A stretch of 64,000 nucleotides of DNA from NCBI GenBank assembly GCA_017630195.1, contig JAGBVS010000067.1:1-64000 (forward strand), read 5' to 3'. Source of the DNA: Bacteroidales bacterium. Lineage in GTDB: Bacteria; Bacteroidota; Bacteroidia; Bacteroidales; F082. The notes beneath the pieces are model-generated. The model was not told the origin of the DNA, searched no databases, and saw only the letters and a program-made list of their open reading frames with translations. Positions 27,000 to 35,707 of this stretch are shown piece after piece. A program made the position numbers and the translations under genes. Each line of letters opens with the position of its first letter. The stretch's first letter is position 1.

Positions 27000-28805
27000 A
27001 TGAACGACAAAGTAAAATCAATCCTAAAAACCATCCCTACCGATCCGGGGGTGTATCGTTATTACGACGACAAAGGAGAGATTATTTATGTCGGAAAAGC
27101 CAAAAACCTGAAACGTAGGGTATCCAGTTATTTCAACAAGCAACAGCAAAGCGGAAAAGTAAAAGTCCTTGTAAGCCGCATCGCCGACATAAAATTTACC
27201 GTGGTCAACAATGAGATGGAAGCCCTTCTTCTCGAAAACAATTTCATCAAGCAATACAAGCCTCGGTATAACATCTTACTTAAAGATGACAAGACTTATC
27301 CCTGGATTTGCGTCAAGAACGAACGTTTCCCTCGCGTTTTCCTCACAAGAAAAAAAGTCAACGACGGCTCTATTTATTTCGGGCCCTACCCTTCTGTGAT
27401 GACAGCCAAGACGCTATTAGAAATGCTTCGTCAGCTCTACCCTATCAGAAACTGTAAACTTATTTTAAAAGAAGAATATATCAACAACGGACATTATCGT
27501 CCATGTCTCGAATATCATATCGGCAACTGCAAAGCTCCATGCGACGGCAGCATCAGCGAAGACGATTATCGTCAGATGATTCTTAACGTCAAGAAAGTCA
27601 TCAAAGGCAACATCCATGAAGTGCTGAAAGACATGAAAACGCAGATGATGGACCACGCATCAAGATTAGAGTTCGAGAAGGCACAAGTCATAAAAGACAA
27701 ATACGACATACTCGAAAACTATCATGCGAAATCCGTAGTGTGCAGCAACAGCCTCTTCGACATGGAAGTATTTTCCTACGAAGACGCAGGCAATTCTTTC
27801 TATGTCAATTATATGAAAATCGTCGAAGGAGCCATCATACAATCTCATTCTTTTGAAATTAAAAGAAAATTAGACGAAACTGCTGAAGAACTGATGTCGA
27901 TTGCAATCATTGAGGTCCGTCAGATGATGGAAAGCAGAAACATCAAAGAAATCATCGTACCTGTTGAATTAGACATAAATATAGAAGGTGTTAAATTCAC
28001 AGTTCCTCAACGAGGCGAGAAATTAGACATTTTGCAACTATCGCAACGCAACGCAAAACAATATCGCATAGAGACTGAAAAACTCAGGACTCTCGTTGAC
28101 CCTGAACGTCACACAAAGAGAATCTTGAATCAGATGAAAGACGACCTTAATTTGCCAGTTCTTCCTGAAGTGATTGAATGTTTCGACAACTCCAACTTCC
28201 ATGGCGATTATGCTGTAGCTGCGATGACGCAATTTGTCAACGCTAAACCCAACAAGAGCGGCTACCGTCACTTCAACATCAAAACCGTTGAAGGTCCCAA
28301 CGACTTCGCCTCTATGGAAGAGATTATCTACAGAAGATACAGACGCCTTTTAGATGAAGGACAACGACTTCCAGATTTAATCGTCATTGACGGCGGCAAA
28401 GGACAATTGTCGTCAGCTGTTAAGATTTTGCAGCAGTTAGGACTTTACGGCAAGATAAGCATCATCGGCATTGCAGAGAAATTGGAAGAAATTTATTTCC
28501 CTGGCGATAGCATACCTTTATATATAGACAAACGCTCTGAGACACTAAAGGTGATACAGCACATCCGCGATGAAGCTCACCGTTTCGGCATCACGCATCA
28601 TAGAAAGAAATTCGAAAAAGGTTTCATACATTCTGAACTTAACGATATCAAAGGTATCGGCAAACAGACAGCCGAGAAATTGATGTTAGAATTGAAATCC
28701 GTCAAAAATATCAAAGACGCAAGTTTAGAGTCGTTGGAAAAAATCGTTGGAAAAGCGAAGGCTAAGATTGTATGGGAATATTTCAATAAAACATCCGCAG
28801 AATAA
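27000..28805 (+). CDS. uvrC: Excinuclease ABC subunit C
   Basis: Makes both incisions in nucleotide excision repair with UvrAB. The N-terminal GIY-YIG nuclease is clear (PGVYRYYDDKGEIIYVGKAKNLKRR). A UVR domain with an HASRLEFEKAQVIKD-type motif, an RNase-H-like endonuclease region (ECFDNSNFHG, VIDGGKGQLSSA) and C-terminal helix-hairpin-helix repeats (DIKGIGKQTAEKL) follow. The 601 residues are standard. A tRNA-Thr gene and a terminator lie downstream on the other strand. Confidence 0.97.
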   Translation: MNDKVKSILKTIPTDPGVYRYYDDKGEIIYVGKAKNLKRRVSSYFNKQQQSGKVKVLVSRIADIKFTVVNNEMEALLLENNFIKQYKPRYNILLKDDKTYPWICVKNERFPRVFLTRKKVNDGSIYFGPYPSVMTAKTLLEMLRQLYPIRNCKLILKEEYINNGHYRPCLEYHIGNCKAPCDGSISEDDYRQMILNVKKVIKGNIHEVLKDMKTQMMDHASRLEFEKAQVIKDKYDILENYHAKSVVCSNSLFDMEVFSYEDAGNSFYVNYMKIVEGAIIQSHSFEIKRKLDETAEELMSIAIIEVRQMMESRNIKEIIVPVELDINIEGVKFTVPQRGEKLDILQLSQRNAKQYRIETEKLRTLVDPERHTKRILNQMKDDLNLPVLPEVIECFDNSNFHGDYAVAAMTQFVNAKPNKSGYRHFNIKTVEGPNDFASMEEIIYRRYRRLLDEGQRLPDLIVIDGGKGQLSSAVKILQQLGLYGKISIIGIAEKLEEIYFPGDSIPLYIDKRSETLKVIQHIRDEAHRFGITHHRKKFEKGFIHSELNDIKGIGKQTAEKLMLELKSVKNIKDASLESLEKIVGKAKAKIVWEYFNKTSAE

Positions 28806-28808
28806 ATA

Positions 28809-28880
28809 CGGTCCACCAATCTGCACGAATCTTTAACTAAATTCCTTTCGCAAAGGTTTAGTGTATTTTCGTGGATAAAT
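28809..28880. repeat. TTTCGTGGATAA-family intergenic repeat
   Basis: CCACCAATCTGCAC at the left and GTGTATTTTCGTGG at the right form an imperfect inverted pair around CTTTCGCAAAGG. A related, better-preserved copy lies at 48418-48506. Confidence 0.5.
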
Positions 28881-28894
28881 AGCTCTATGAAATG

Positions 28895-28927
28895 AAAAAA
28901 GAGGGCGATTTTTCGTCCTCTTTTTTT
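28895..28927. terminator. Terminator of the tRNA-Thr transcript (bidirectional)
   Basis: GAGGGCG/CGTCCTC stem (one mismatch) flanked by A6 on one side and T7 on the other. It lies immediately 3' of the tRNA on the minus strand and could also end uvrC transcription. Confidence 0.75.
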
Positions 28928-28928
28928 G

Positions 28929-29000
28929 AGCCGGCGGAGGGATTTGGACCCCCGACCCCGAGATTACAAATCACGTGCTCTACCGCTGAGCTACGCCGGC
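28929..29000 (-). tRNA. tRNA-Thr (anticodon TGT)
   Basis: A 72-base cloverleaf: perfect 7-pair acceptor stem (GCCGGCG/CGCCGGC), D-arm GCTC-AGCGGTA-GAGC, anticodon loop TTTGTAA giving TGT (codon ACA), 5-base variable loop, T-arm GGGGG-TCCAAAT-CCCTC. Two oddities: position 55 in the T-loop is C instead of the near-universal T, and anticodon-stem pair 29-41 is T-T. CCA is not encoded. It is transcribed from a clear promoter at 29029-29059 and ends in a terminator. Confidence 0.93.
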
Positions 29001-29028
29001 AATGCAATTACCTTTCGTTTTGCGAGTG

Positions 29029-29059
29029 CAAAGATACAACAAATTTTAATACATCCAAA
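29029..29059 (-). promoter_or_regulatory. Promoter of tRNA-Thr
   Basis: On the minus strand, TTTG is followed after 19 bases by TATCTTTG. The next bases (CACTCGCAAAA) are identical to those after the -7 element of the CAT-anticodon tRNA at 48191-48201, suggesting a shared start-site element. Confidence 0.85.
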
Positions 29060-29085
29060 CTTTTTTTTAATTTTTTTTATTTTTC

Positions 29086-30120
29086 TTAAAAAATATTTTT
29101 TATGACCTGATTTAACTTTCTCGCACAATCTTTTAAAAGTGCTTCATCTGACGGAAAATCAACAAGTTCTATATTTGACAACTGTAACGTTTGTTCTGAA
29201 CATGCTGCCATATCACCATCGATTTTCGCATTATGTTGTACGAATGTTGAGCCTATATCGAAAGGTGTTTTGATTAAAAGTCGTTCATTTTTAACGTCAA
29301 TAAATTCAATTTGCCCCAAAATGAATGCAGATTTGCTTATTCTTTTATCTGTTACTTTTGCAACTAAATCATCTTTCTTTTCTTCAAAGACTATAGTTTC
29401 TATATGTTCGGGAGAAATCTTTTTTTCTCCAATCATGATAAGAATCATTAAATCATAATTTATATTTTCGTTTGGAACAATGTCAAAAGGCACACCATAA
29501 ATATTATTGTCGTCAAAATTTAAAACAAGTTGTGCGAAATTGTCTGGAAGAAACAATTCGGTAGATGTTGCTACCCTAAAAAGAATGCGCTCTGAAGGCA
29601 TTATTGCGAGTTTTAACTTCAATTCTTCTATATTACTGCTTTGAGGATTGATTTTACAAAGTTGATTTACAAGCCAATGTGCTTCTTTTAAATTATTTTC
29701 GTTAATGTCTTTTAACAAATGCTTAGTCTTGGCATAAATGAATAGTTCTGCTTTTTCTTTTGAATTGTTAATTTCATTTTCAAGATCGAGATGCTTGAAA
29801 TTCATGGCAGATTTTATTTCTTCTGACAGAACATTGATTTTATCTTGTCTTGCATCAATTTCAGTGAGTCTGTAAAAAATCTCAATCCAGATTTCAGGCT
29901 GTCCAGATTCTTTAAGTTTCATTATGGTTTTATGGTCTATTTCATTGGCTTCATGATACGATACCGTGAGCGAATTTAGCTGTTTCTCATTCAATTTGTT
30001 CTTCTTGGCCTTTGGAATAAGTCTGTCAATAGTTTTATCATAGTCTTTAGATGACTGTGCTTTGGCGAATGTTGCTGTGAAAATCAGCAGAGTGAAAATT
30101 ATTAATTTTAATGTTTTCAT
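29086..30120 (-). CDS. Secreted protein of unknown function
   Basis: 344 residues from the ATG at 30120, where a signal peptide begins (MKTLKLIIFTLLIFTATFAKAQ); an in-frame ATG at 30201 would add 27 residues and bury it. The first half is helical and charged (DYDKTIDRLIPKAKKNKLNEKQ, EARQDK-like) and suggests helical or TPR-like packing. The second half looks strand-rich (SERILFRVATSTELFLP, KSAFILGQIEFIDV). No motif is recognised. It is transcribed toward the tRNA-Thr region and diverges from the polyprenyl synthase gene. Confidence 0.75.
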   Translation of the reverse strand: MKTLKLIIFTLLIFTATFAKAQSSKDYDKTIDRLIPKAKKNKLNEKQLNSLTVSYHEANEIDHKTIMKLKESGQPEIWIEIFYRLTEIDARQDKINVLSEEIKSAMNFKHLDLENEINNSKEKAELFIYAKTKHLLKDINENNLKEAHWLVNQLCKINPQSSNIEELKLKLAIMPSERILFRVATSTELFLPDNFAQLVLNFDDNNIYGVPFDIVPNENINYDLMILIMIGEKKISPEHIETIVFEEKKDDLVAKVTDKRISKSAFILGQIEFIDVKNERLLIKTPFDIGSTFVQHNAKIDGDMAACSEQTLQLSNIELVDFPSDEALLKDCARKLNQVIKNIF

Positions 30121-30163
30121 CAGATAATTTTTTATTAAAATATTACAAATTTCGCACCATTTT

Positions 30164-30196
30164 TTTGTTTTTATTAGGTTAAAAATCGTATTTTTG
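30164..30196 (+). promoter_or_regulatory. Promoter of the polyprenyl synthase gene
   Basis: TTTG and TATTTTTG are 21 bases apart, 81 bases before the ATG at 30278. Confidence 0.65.
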
Positions 30197-30277
30197 AACA
30201 TTCAAATTTTAGATGTTGTTAATTTAAAAAAAGCATCTTATTTTAAGATTAAATCAAGGAATATATAAATTTAGATT

Positions 30278-31255
30278 ATGTACACAATAGACGAAATTCA
30301 AAAATTAATAAATGATTATATTGATAATCAAAAATTTGAAGGCGAACCAAAAGAGTTATATGCTCCAATAGAATATATCTTACGTCAAAGCGGAAAGAGA
30401 TTGCGTCCAACTTTATGTCTGCTCGCATGTGATCTTTTTGGTGGCAATATAGAAGAATGTATGGTTCCTGCTGTTGCAGCTGAGATTTTCCACAACTTTA
30501 CATTAGTCCACGACGACATCATGGATCAGGCTCCTTTGCGAAGAGGAATGGAAACCATTTACAAAAAGTGGGGGTCTGACGTTGCAATTCTCTCTGGCGA
30601 CACCATGTTGATTAAAGCTTTTCAATATGTTTTGAACACAGACAATAAATATCGTTATGAGGTGTTCGCCGAATTATGCAAGGTGGCTTTGGAAGTGTGC
30701 GAAGGCCAACAACTTGATTTGAATTTCGAGACTCGCGATGATGTAACTTTGAAAGAATACTTGGAGATGATTCGTCTAAAGACCGCTGTGCTTCTTGGTT
30801 CTGTCTTGAAAATAGGCGCTATAGTAGCAGGCGCTGATAAAAAAAGTCAAGATGTTATATATGAATTTGGTGTTGAAATCGGCATGGCGTTCCAATTGCA
30901 GGATGACATCTTAGATTGTTATGCCGATGTTGATGTGTTTGGAAAGATGATAGGTGGCGATATCTCTGATAACAAAAAGACTTACTTATACCTTTATGCG
31001 CTCGATATGGCAATTGATGAAGATGAGAAAGAATTACGTAAGTTATTCAAGATGCCAAAAGGTCGTGACGAAGAAAAGATAAAGAAGGTACTGGAAATCT
31101 ATGATAGATATGCAGTAAAACATGAAGTGATGGCGGAGATTGAAGAAATGTTCGACTGCGCAATAATGCGTCTTGTTACAGAGCTCGATGTTGATGCAGA
31201 AAGAAAGAATGTCTTGTTAGATTACGCAAAATATTTATATAATAGAAATAAATAA
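30278..31255 (+). CDS. ispB: Polyprenyl diphosphate synthase (trans-isoprenyl type)
   Basis: Condenses isopentenyl diphosphate units into the long prenyl chain for menaquinone. The first aspartate-rich motif is LVHDDIMDQAPLRRG (residues about 82-96, DDxxD present) and the second QLQDDILD (about 208-215). Gene length (325 residues) fits octaprenyl-type synthases; exact chain length cannot be read. It is followed by a response regulator gene after about 70 bases, probably a separate unit. Confidence 0.92.
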   Translation: MYTIDEIQKLINDYIDNQKFEGEPKELYAPIEYILRQSGKRLRPTLCLLACDLFGGNIEECMVPAVAAEIFHNFTLVHDDIMDQAPLRRGMETIYKKWGSDVAILSGDTMLIKAFQYVLNTDNKYRYEVFAELCKVALEVCEGQQLDLNFETRDDVTLKEYLEMIRLKTAVLLGSVLKIGAIVAGADKKSQDVIYEFGVEIGMAFQLQDDILDCYADVDVFGKMIGGDISDNKKTYLYLYALDMAIDEDEKELRKLFKMPKGRDEEKIKKVLEIYDRYAVKHEVMAEIEEMFDCAIMRLVTELDVDAERKNVLLDYAKYLYNRNK

Positions 31256-31324
31256 TTAGAAAAAAATTAAACATCATTAAACATTTTAATCTTTCGTTAG
31301 TTTATACGACAAAAACAACTAACT

Positions 31325-32053
31325 ATGAAAACTCTTAATAAAACTTCAGTTTTACTTGTCGAAGACGATGTCGAACTACGTAATACTATTAGTGAGAATC
31401 TAAAAGCTGTTGACTATAAAGTATATGCTACACGAAAGAGTGTTGAAGGTCTTGACTTGTTCAAGAAATATGATATAGACATTTGTATTCTTGATGTTGA
31501 GATGACAGGCATGGATGGATTTGCTTTAGCAGCACAGATTCGAATGCTGAATCCAGACATGCCTATTATATTCTTGGCTTCAAAAGGATTATTCCTTAAT
31601 ATGTTGAAGGATTTTGAATACGGTGTCGATGATTATTTGACAAAACCGTTTAGCAATGAAGAATTGCTTCTTAGAATCAAGGCGGTTTTGCGTCGCGTTG
31701 AGCGCAACGACCCTTTCTCATATACTTTAGGTAATGTAAAGATCAATATAGGTCGTTTTATCTTTGATGCTAAAAATATGGTTCTCGTCTTGGATGGACA
31801 AGAGCAACCATTAACAAGAAAAGAAGCTGCATTACTTAAAGTATTGTACGACAACAAAAACGACCTTGTCACACGTAAAAAAGTCCTGAAAATGATTTGG
31901 GGCAATAGCGATTATTTCATCGGTCGTTCGATGGATGTTTTTATAGCCAGACTTCGCAAATATTTAAAAGCAGACCCTAATGTAAAAATCCTTACTGTTC
32001 ACGGCGTAGGCTTCAGACTCGTCGTTACAGAACCAGTTGAAGTTAATGCATAG
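31325..32053 (+). CDS. OmpR-family response regulator, RprY-like, orphan
   Basis: 242 residues. Receiver domain: acidic pair D14/D15, phospho-acceptor D57 (ILDVEMTGMDG) and K107 (LTKPF). The conserved Thr/Ser after strand 4 is Ala85 (IIFLASKG), which is atypical. The DNA-binding winged-helix domain covers residues about 140-235 (LTRKEAALLKVLYDNKN, VFIARLRKYLKADP, TVHGVGFRLVV). No histidine kinase is adjacent. The stop codon TAG falls in an AATGCATAG repeat. It resembles Bacteroides RprY in layout; regulon unknown. Confidence 0.92.
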   Translation: MKTLNKTSVLLVEDDVELRNTISENLKAVDYKVYATRKSVEGLDLFKKYDIDICILDVEMTGMDGFALAAQIRMLNPDMPIIFLASKGLFLNMLKDFEYGVDDYLTKPFSNEELLLRIKAVLRRVERNDPFSYTLGNVKINIGRFIFDAKNMVLVLDGQEQPLTRKEAALLKVLYDNKNDLVTRKKVLKMIWGNSDYFIGRSMDVFIARLRKYLKADPNVKILTVHGVGFRLVVTEPVEVNA

Positions 32054-32076
32054 TTTATCATGAATTATGCATCGTG
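32045..32076. repeat. ATGCATAGTTTATCATGAATTATGCAT repeat between the regulator and queA
   Basis: The element is nearly palindromic (ATGCATA ... TATGCAT). It supplies the regulator stop on one strand and the queA MHNS tail and stop on the other. Related units occur at the adk and pta ends. Confidence 0.65.
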
Positions 32077-33314
32077 AAAAAGCAACTGTCACCGTAGCTT
32101 AGGAATCTGAAATCGTTGTCAAGTGCATATTGATAAACATCCTTCCATCTTTCGCCTATAAGCGCTGACACCAATAATAATAAGGTACTCTTAGGCTGAT
32201 GAAAGTTTGTAATCAGAGCTTTAGCCACTTTGATATTGCAAGAAGGCGCAATCATCAAGGCAGTGCTTGCGTGAAGTTCCGACAGATTATTTGTTTCTAA
32301 ATATTTAACTATTGTAGAAAGAGATTCTTCTGCTGATGGCAAAGATTCTCTTTCTTTGTAAGGAAACCATTGATTGAGATGAAGTCGTCGTTCCTCCAAG
32401 CCTTCTTCCATGAGCATAAGTCCAATCCAATAAATAGATTCCAAGGTTCTCATGCTTGTCGTTCCAACTGGAATTATGGTTTTATTGCAGTTTTTAATCA
32501 AGTTCTCAATACATGATTTTTTCACTGCTATTGTCTCGGAGTGCATTTCGTGTTCGCCTATTGTCTCGGAAGAAACAGGACGGAACGTTCCAGCTCCGAC
32601 ATGAAGAGTCACTTCTTCAAAAGATATTCCGTTGTCTTTGAGATTTTGTATCAATTCATTGGTAAAATGCAAACCAGCCGTAGGTGCTGCAACAGAACCT
32701 TCATATTTTGCAAATACCGTCTGATAGCGTTCTCTGTCGGACGCTTCTGCTTCACGATGCAGATATGGCGGAAGAGGAATCTCACCAGCCGCTTCTAATA
32801 TCTCCGCGAAACTCAAATGAGATGGCTCCCATGAAAATCTTACTACTGAATAATTGTCGTTTTTTTCTACACGTTCTGCGTAAAGCGTCGCTTGTTGTCT
32901 TGTCGTCTTGTTGTCTTGTTGTCTTACGTTTACATCAAGAGACAACTTGTCATTTTTCCAGCGGCGTGAATTGCCCACCAAACATTTCCATTCTGATGGA
33001 GAATTGCTGCTGAATGCGAGTTGATAGTCGCCGTTGCCTGTTATGGGTTCGAGGCAGAAAATTTCGATAGAAGCGCCGCTTTCTTTGGTAAATTGAAGCC
33101 GTGCTCTAACGACTTTTGTTTCATTGAAAATCAGCAACGAATCTTCAGGAAGAAAATCTCCTATATTTTTAAAATAGGATGATTGAATCTTGTTGTCTTT
33201 TAGAACCAACAACTTGGAAGCGTCACGTTCGCTTAATGGATATTTCGCGATTCTCTCATCCGGAAGAGGGTAATTGTAATCCTCGATTGTAATATTCTGA
33301 ACTTCTTTAATCAT
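32058..33314 (-). CDS. queA: S-adenosylmethionine:tRNA ribosyltransferase-isomerase
   Basis: Adds the epoxycyclopentanediol ring in queuosine synthesis at tRNA position 34. Motifs: DYNYPLPDERIAKYP near the start, LIFNETKVVRARL, GSVAAPTAGLHFT and HVGAGTFRPV. The protein is 418 residues, longer than most QueA (about 350). Part of the excess is a low-complexity loop (VRQQDNKTTRQQAT) near residues 130-145, encoded by an 8-base tandem repeat. The last residues (MHNS) are repeat-derived. It starts 6 bases after the small YqaE/Pmp3 gene. Confidence 0.95.
   Translation of the reverse strand: MIKEVQNITIEDYNYPLPDERIAKYPLSERDASKLLVLKDNKIQSSYFKNIGDFLPEDSLLIFNETKVVRARLQFTKESGASIEIFCLEPITGNGDYQLAFSSNSPSEWKCLVGNSRRWKNDKLSLDVNVRQQDNKTTRQQATLYAERVEKNDNYSVVRFSWEPSHLSFAEILEAAGEIPLPPYLHREAEASDRERYQTVFAKYEGSVAAPTAGLHFTNELIQNLKDNGISFEEVTLHVGAGTFRPVSSETIGEHEMHSETIAVKKSCIENLIKNCNKTIIPVGTTSMRTLESIYWIGLMLMEEGLEERRLHLNQWFPYKERESLPSAEESLSTIVKYLETNNLSELHASTALMIAPSCNIKVAKALITNFHQPKSTLLLLVSALIGERWKDVYQYALDNDFRFLSYGDSCFFTMHNS
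32891..32922. repeat. In-frame 8-base tandem repeat in queA
   Basis: Four CTTGTTGT units (second with C for T; ACAACAAG on the coding strand) lie inside the coding region. An 8-base unit shifts the frame if copies change. Confidence 0.9.
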
Positions 33315-33320
33315 GCCTAA

Positions 33321-33473
33321 TCAGTTTCTGTTTAATATAATCAATGCAGCTATCACGCCAGGAATCCAGCCTAAACATGTTAAAATAAAAACAATAAGTA
33401 TGGAACCGCATCCTTGGTCCAACACTGCTAACGGCGGAAATATTATTGACAAAATGACTCTTAATAACGACAT
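33321..33473 (-). CDS. YqaE/Pmp3-family small membrane protein
   Basis: A 50-residue protein that is easy to overlook. It reads MSLLRVILSIIFPPLAVLDQ, then GCGSILIVFILTCLGW and IPGVIAALIILNRN. The pattern of two membrane helices, PPLAVLDQGCG and GWIPGVIAALI is the family hallmark. Members are linked to membrane potential and salt or cold stress in other organisms. It lies 6 bases upstream of queA and a TATATTTG element precedes it (33496-33503, minus strand), so the two genes are probably co-transcribed. Confidence 0.93.
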   Translation of the reverse strand: MSLLRVILSIIFPPLAVLDQGCGSILIVFILTCLGWIPGVIAALIILNRN

Positions 33474-33495
33474 GACTATTCGGTTTTTTATTTTG

Positions 33496-33503
33496 CAAAT
33501 ATA
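33496..33503 (-). promoter_or_regulatory. -7 element (TATATTTG) for the YqaE-queA unit
   Basis: TAnnTTTG match on the minus strand, 22 bases before the ATG of the small protein; no clear -33 element. Confidence 0.5.
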
Positions 33504-33616
33504 ATAAAAGACGAGAGGCGAATGTTGAAAGAAAAAATATTTTTTTCACTCTTTGACTGACTTGTTTTTACAATTTATAACGCTTTATATTTCTTTCTAA
33601 GAATTATGATTACATA

Positions 33617-33647
33617 TTGTATAAGTCGATTTTTATTATTATCTTTG
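33617..33647 (+). promoter_or_regulatory. Promoter of the delta-60-repeat T9SS gene
   Basis: TTG and TATCTTTG separated by 20 bases, 43 bases before the ATG. Confidence 0.75.
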
Positions 33648-33690
33648 CCAACAGTTTTTAAAAGATGAATGTTTAATTAAAATCAAAAAA

Positions 33691-35580
33691 ATGAAAAAGT
33701 TATTTACACTAGCACTTATCTGCATGTTCGCTTTATGCGGCTACTCCCAAGACCCAGGTTCTTTTGACGAATCATTTGGCACCAATGGTATCGCTACTTT
33801 CAATCCATCTTCAAGATTTGACTTTATCAAAGCTGTCTTAGTACAAGAAGACGGTAAAATCATCACAGTAGGTGAAGGACAAACTGAAGGAACAAACTAC
33901 GCTGTTTTCGTAGCACGTCAAAATCCTGACGGCACTCTCGACCAAACATGGGGCGCAAACGGTGGCATTTCATATTTCAAAGCTGACCCAATGGTTTACA
34001 AAAACGAAGCTTACGACGCTAAAATCGGTCCTGATGGCATGCTTTATATCGCTGGTCACATCTTTGATTCAAGCAATGGCGACAGCAAAGGTTTTATTCT
34101 CTGCTTAGACGAAAACGGTTTCGAAAATGCTAATTATGGCAACAATGGCTACGCTATCAGTGAAGGCGGCAACGGCATCAACTTCACAGGTATCGCTATA
34201 GACGAACACGGTAGATGTATAGTTTCAGGTTATACACAACATGACACTGATACATTATTTGTAAGACGTTATAACACCGCTGGTTTAACAGACCCTTCTT
34301 TCGGTACAAACGGTACACTCAAAATAGCTCCTCACCAATCATTCAGCTCATACGGCTACACTGTTGAGTGCGTTGAAAACAACAAAATACTTGTTGGTGG
34401 TACAAGACTCGATACTATCTGGGGCTGCACTCGCGCTACATTATACAAAGTTAAAAACAATGGTTCTTTAGATACTAACTTCGGTACAAACGGTTATGTT
34501 GAATTAAACATTGGCGAAGGCTCAGAACAACTTTTAGACATTCAAGTTGATAATGATGGCAACTATCTCTGTGCTGGTCACTCATGGTTAGCCAATGAAC
34601 CTTATTTAAGATCAGAAGCATACGTTGCACGTATCACTGTTGATGGCGATTTCGATACAACATTCGGCGAAAATGGTTTCGCAAAAATGCAACCATACGA
34701 AAACGCATCTCACAACTGCCGCGGCATAACAATCGCTCCTGATGGCCAAATCTTCGGAGCTATCTCAGCTGAATTATGGTACGAACAAACTCTTCAATCT
34801 TTACGTATCTATGCTTTCAACTTAACAGCTGACGGTCAACTTAATGAAGACTTCGCAGGAACAGGTTTCCTTCCATACCCATTAGATTATCCTGAATTGT
34901 ATTTAGATGAAATAGCAATACAAAAAGACGGTAAAATCATCGCTGGTGGCTATACATACGACGGCAATGTTAATACAGAGATTTTCACATCTCGTATTTA
35001 TACAAGTGTAGAAGGTGAAGCAGAAGCTGCTGGCGTAGAAATCGTTGCTGAAGCATTAAATGCATACAACGTAGAAGTTACTGCAACTCCTAACCCATAC
35101 ACAACAGAATATCACGTAGGTATAGTTTCAAAAACTATGTTCGACCAAGTTGGCGAAGATGCTCTCGTTGAAGCTATTAAAGCTGACAACAATCCATACA
35201 CAGGCGAACAAGTTATTACATTCGGCGACCTTACAGAATTAACAGAATATGTCGTTATAGCAACAGCTAAAAATTCTGAAGGCAACTGGACTAACACAAT
35301 GAAAAATGTAACAACACCACAAGGCGAAGGTTGCGAAGAAATCTTAACATCTAAATTCAATCTCTATCCTAACCCTGCAACATCTGTTCTTTACATTGAA
35401 TCAGTGATGAACGAAACAGCTCAAGTAAGCGTTATCGATTTGACAGGCCGCTGCGTAAAACAAGTTGAAACAACAGATAATATCACAGCAATAGCTATCG
35501 ACGATATTAATAAAGGTGTTTACTTTGTTATGATTGAAAAAGATGGTAACAGCGTAGTACAAAAATTAGTCGTTAAATAA
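33691..35580 (+). CDS. Secreted delta-60-repeat protein with T9SS sorting domain
   Basis: 629 residues. Signal peptide MKKLFTLALICMFALCGYSQ. At least six delta-60-type (DUF5122) repeats up to about residue 440 (DESFGTNGIATF, VQEDGKIITVG, DTNFGTNGYVEL, DFDTTFGENGF), which usually build a beta-propeller. A fibronectin-like segment (EVTATPNPYTTEYHVGIV) precedes a type-A T9SS sorting domain (FNLYPNPATSVLYI, VSVIDLTGRCVKQV, INKGVYFVMI). It has its own promoter and terminator. The ligand is unknown. Confidence 0.88.
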   Translation: MKKLFTLALICMFALCGYSQDPGSFDESFGTNGIATFNPSSRFDFIKAVLVQEDGKIITVGEGQTEGTNYAVFVARQNPDGTLDQTWGANGGISYFKADPMVYKNEAYDAKIGPDGMLYIAGHIFDSSNGDSKGFILCLDENGFENANYGNNGYAISEGGNGINFTGIAIDEHGRCIVSGYTQHDTDTLFVRRYNTAGLTDPSFGTNGTLKIAPHQSFSSYGYTVECVENNKILVGGTRLDTIWGCTRATLYKVKNNGSLDTNFGTNGYVELNIGEGSEQLLDIQVDNDGNYLCAGHSWLANEPYLRSEAYVARITVDGDFDTTFGENGFAKMQPYENASHNCRGITIAPDGQIFGAISAELWYEQTLQSLRIYAFNLTADGQLNEDFAGTGFLPYPLDYPELYLDEIAIQKDGKIIAGGYTYDGNVNTEIFTSRIYTSVEGEAEAAGVEIVAEALNAYNVEVTATPNPYTTEYHVGIVSKTMFDQVGEDALVEAIKADNNPYTGEQVITFGDLTELTEYVVIATAKNSEGNWTNTMKNVTTPQGEGCEEILTSKFNLYPNPATSVLYIESVMNETAQVSVIDLTGRCVKQVETTDNITAIAIDDINKGVYFVMIEKDGNSVVQKLVVK

Positions 35581-35598
35581 TAAAAAATATTATGACAA

Positions 35599-35635
35599 GA
35601 AGAGAGATTCTGACAAAGAGTCTCTCTTTTTTTAT
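35599..35635 (+). terminator. Terminator of the delta-60-repeat gene
   Basis: AGAGAGATTCT and AGTCTCTCT arms with a T7 run following. It lies 18 bases after the stop codon. Confidence 0.8.
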
Positions 35636-35707
35636 TATAACAGAATCGATTTATCAAACATTTTCTATTCTTTATTGTTTATTCCGTACAAAAAAACAAT
35701 AAAGATT

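Noticed and set aside
33313..33504. A plus-strand reading frame opposite the YqaE/Pmp3 gene
   Set aside because: Its translation has no family features, while the minus strand encodes a perfect YqaE/Pmp3 protein.
33307..33549. A longer minus-strand reading frame over the YqaE/Pmp3 locus
   Set aside because: It is in another frame than the YqaE/Pmp3 gene and gives a cysteine- and histidine-rich sequence without recognisable domain.
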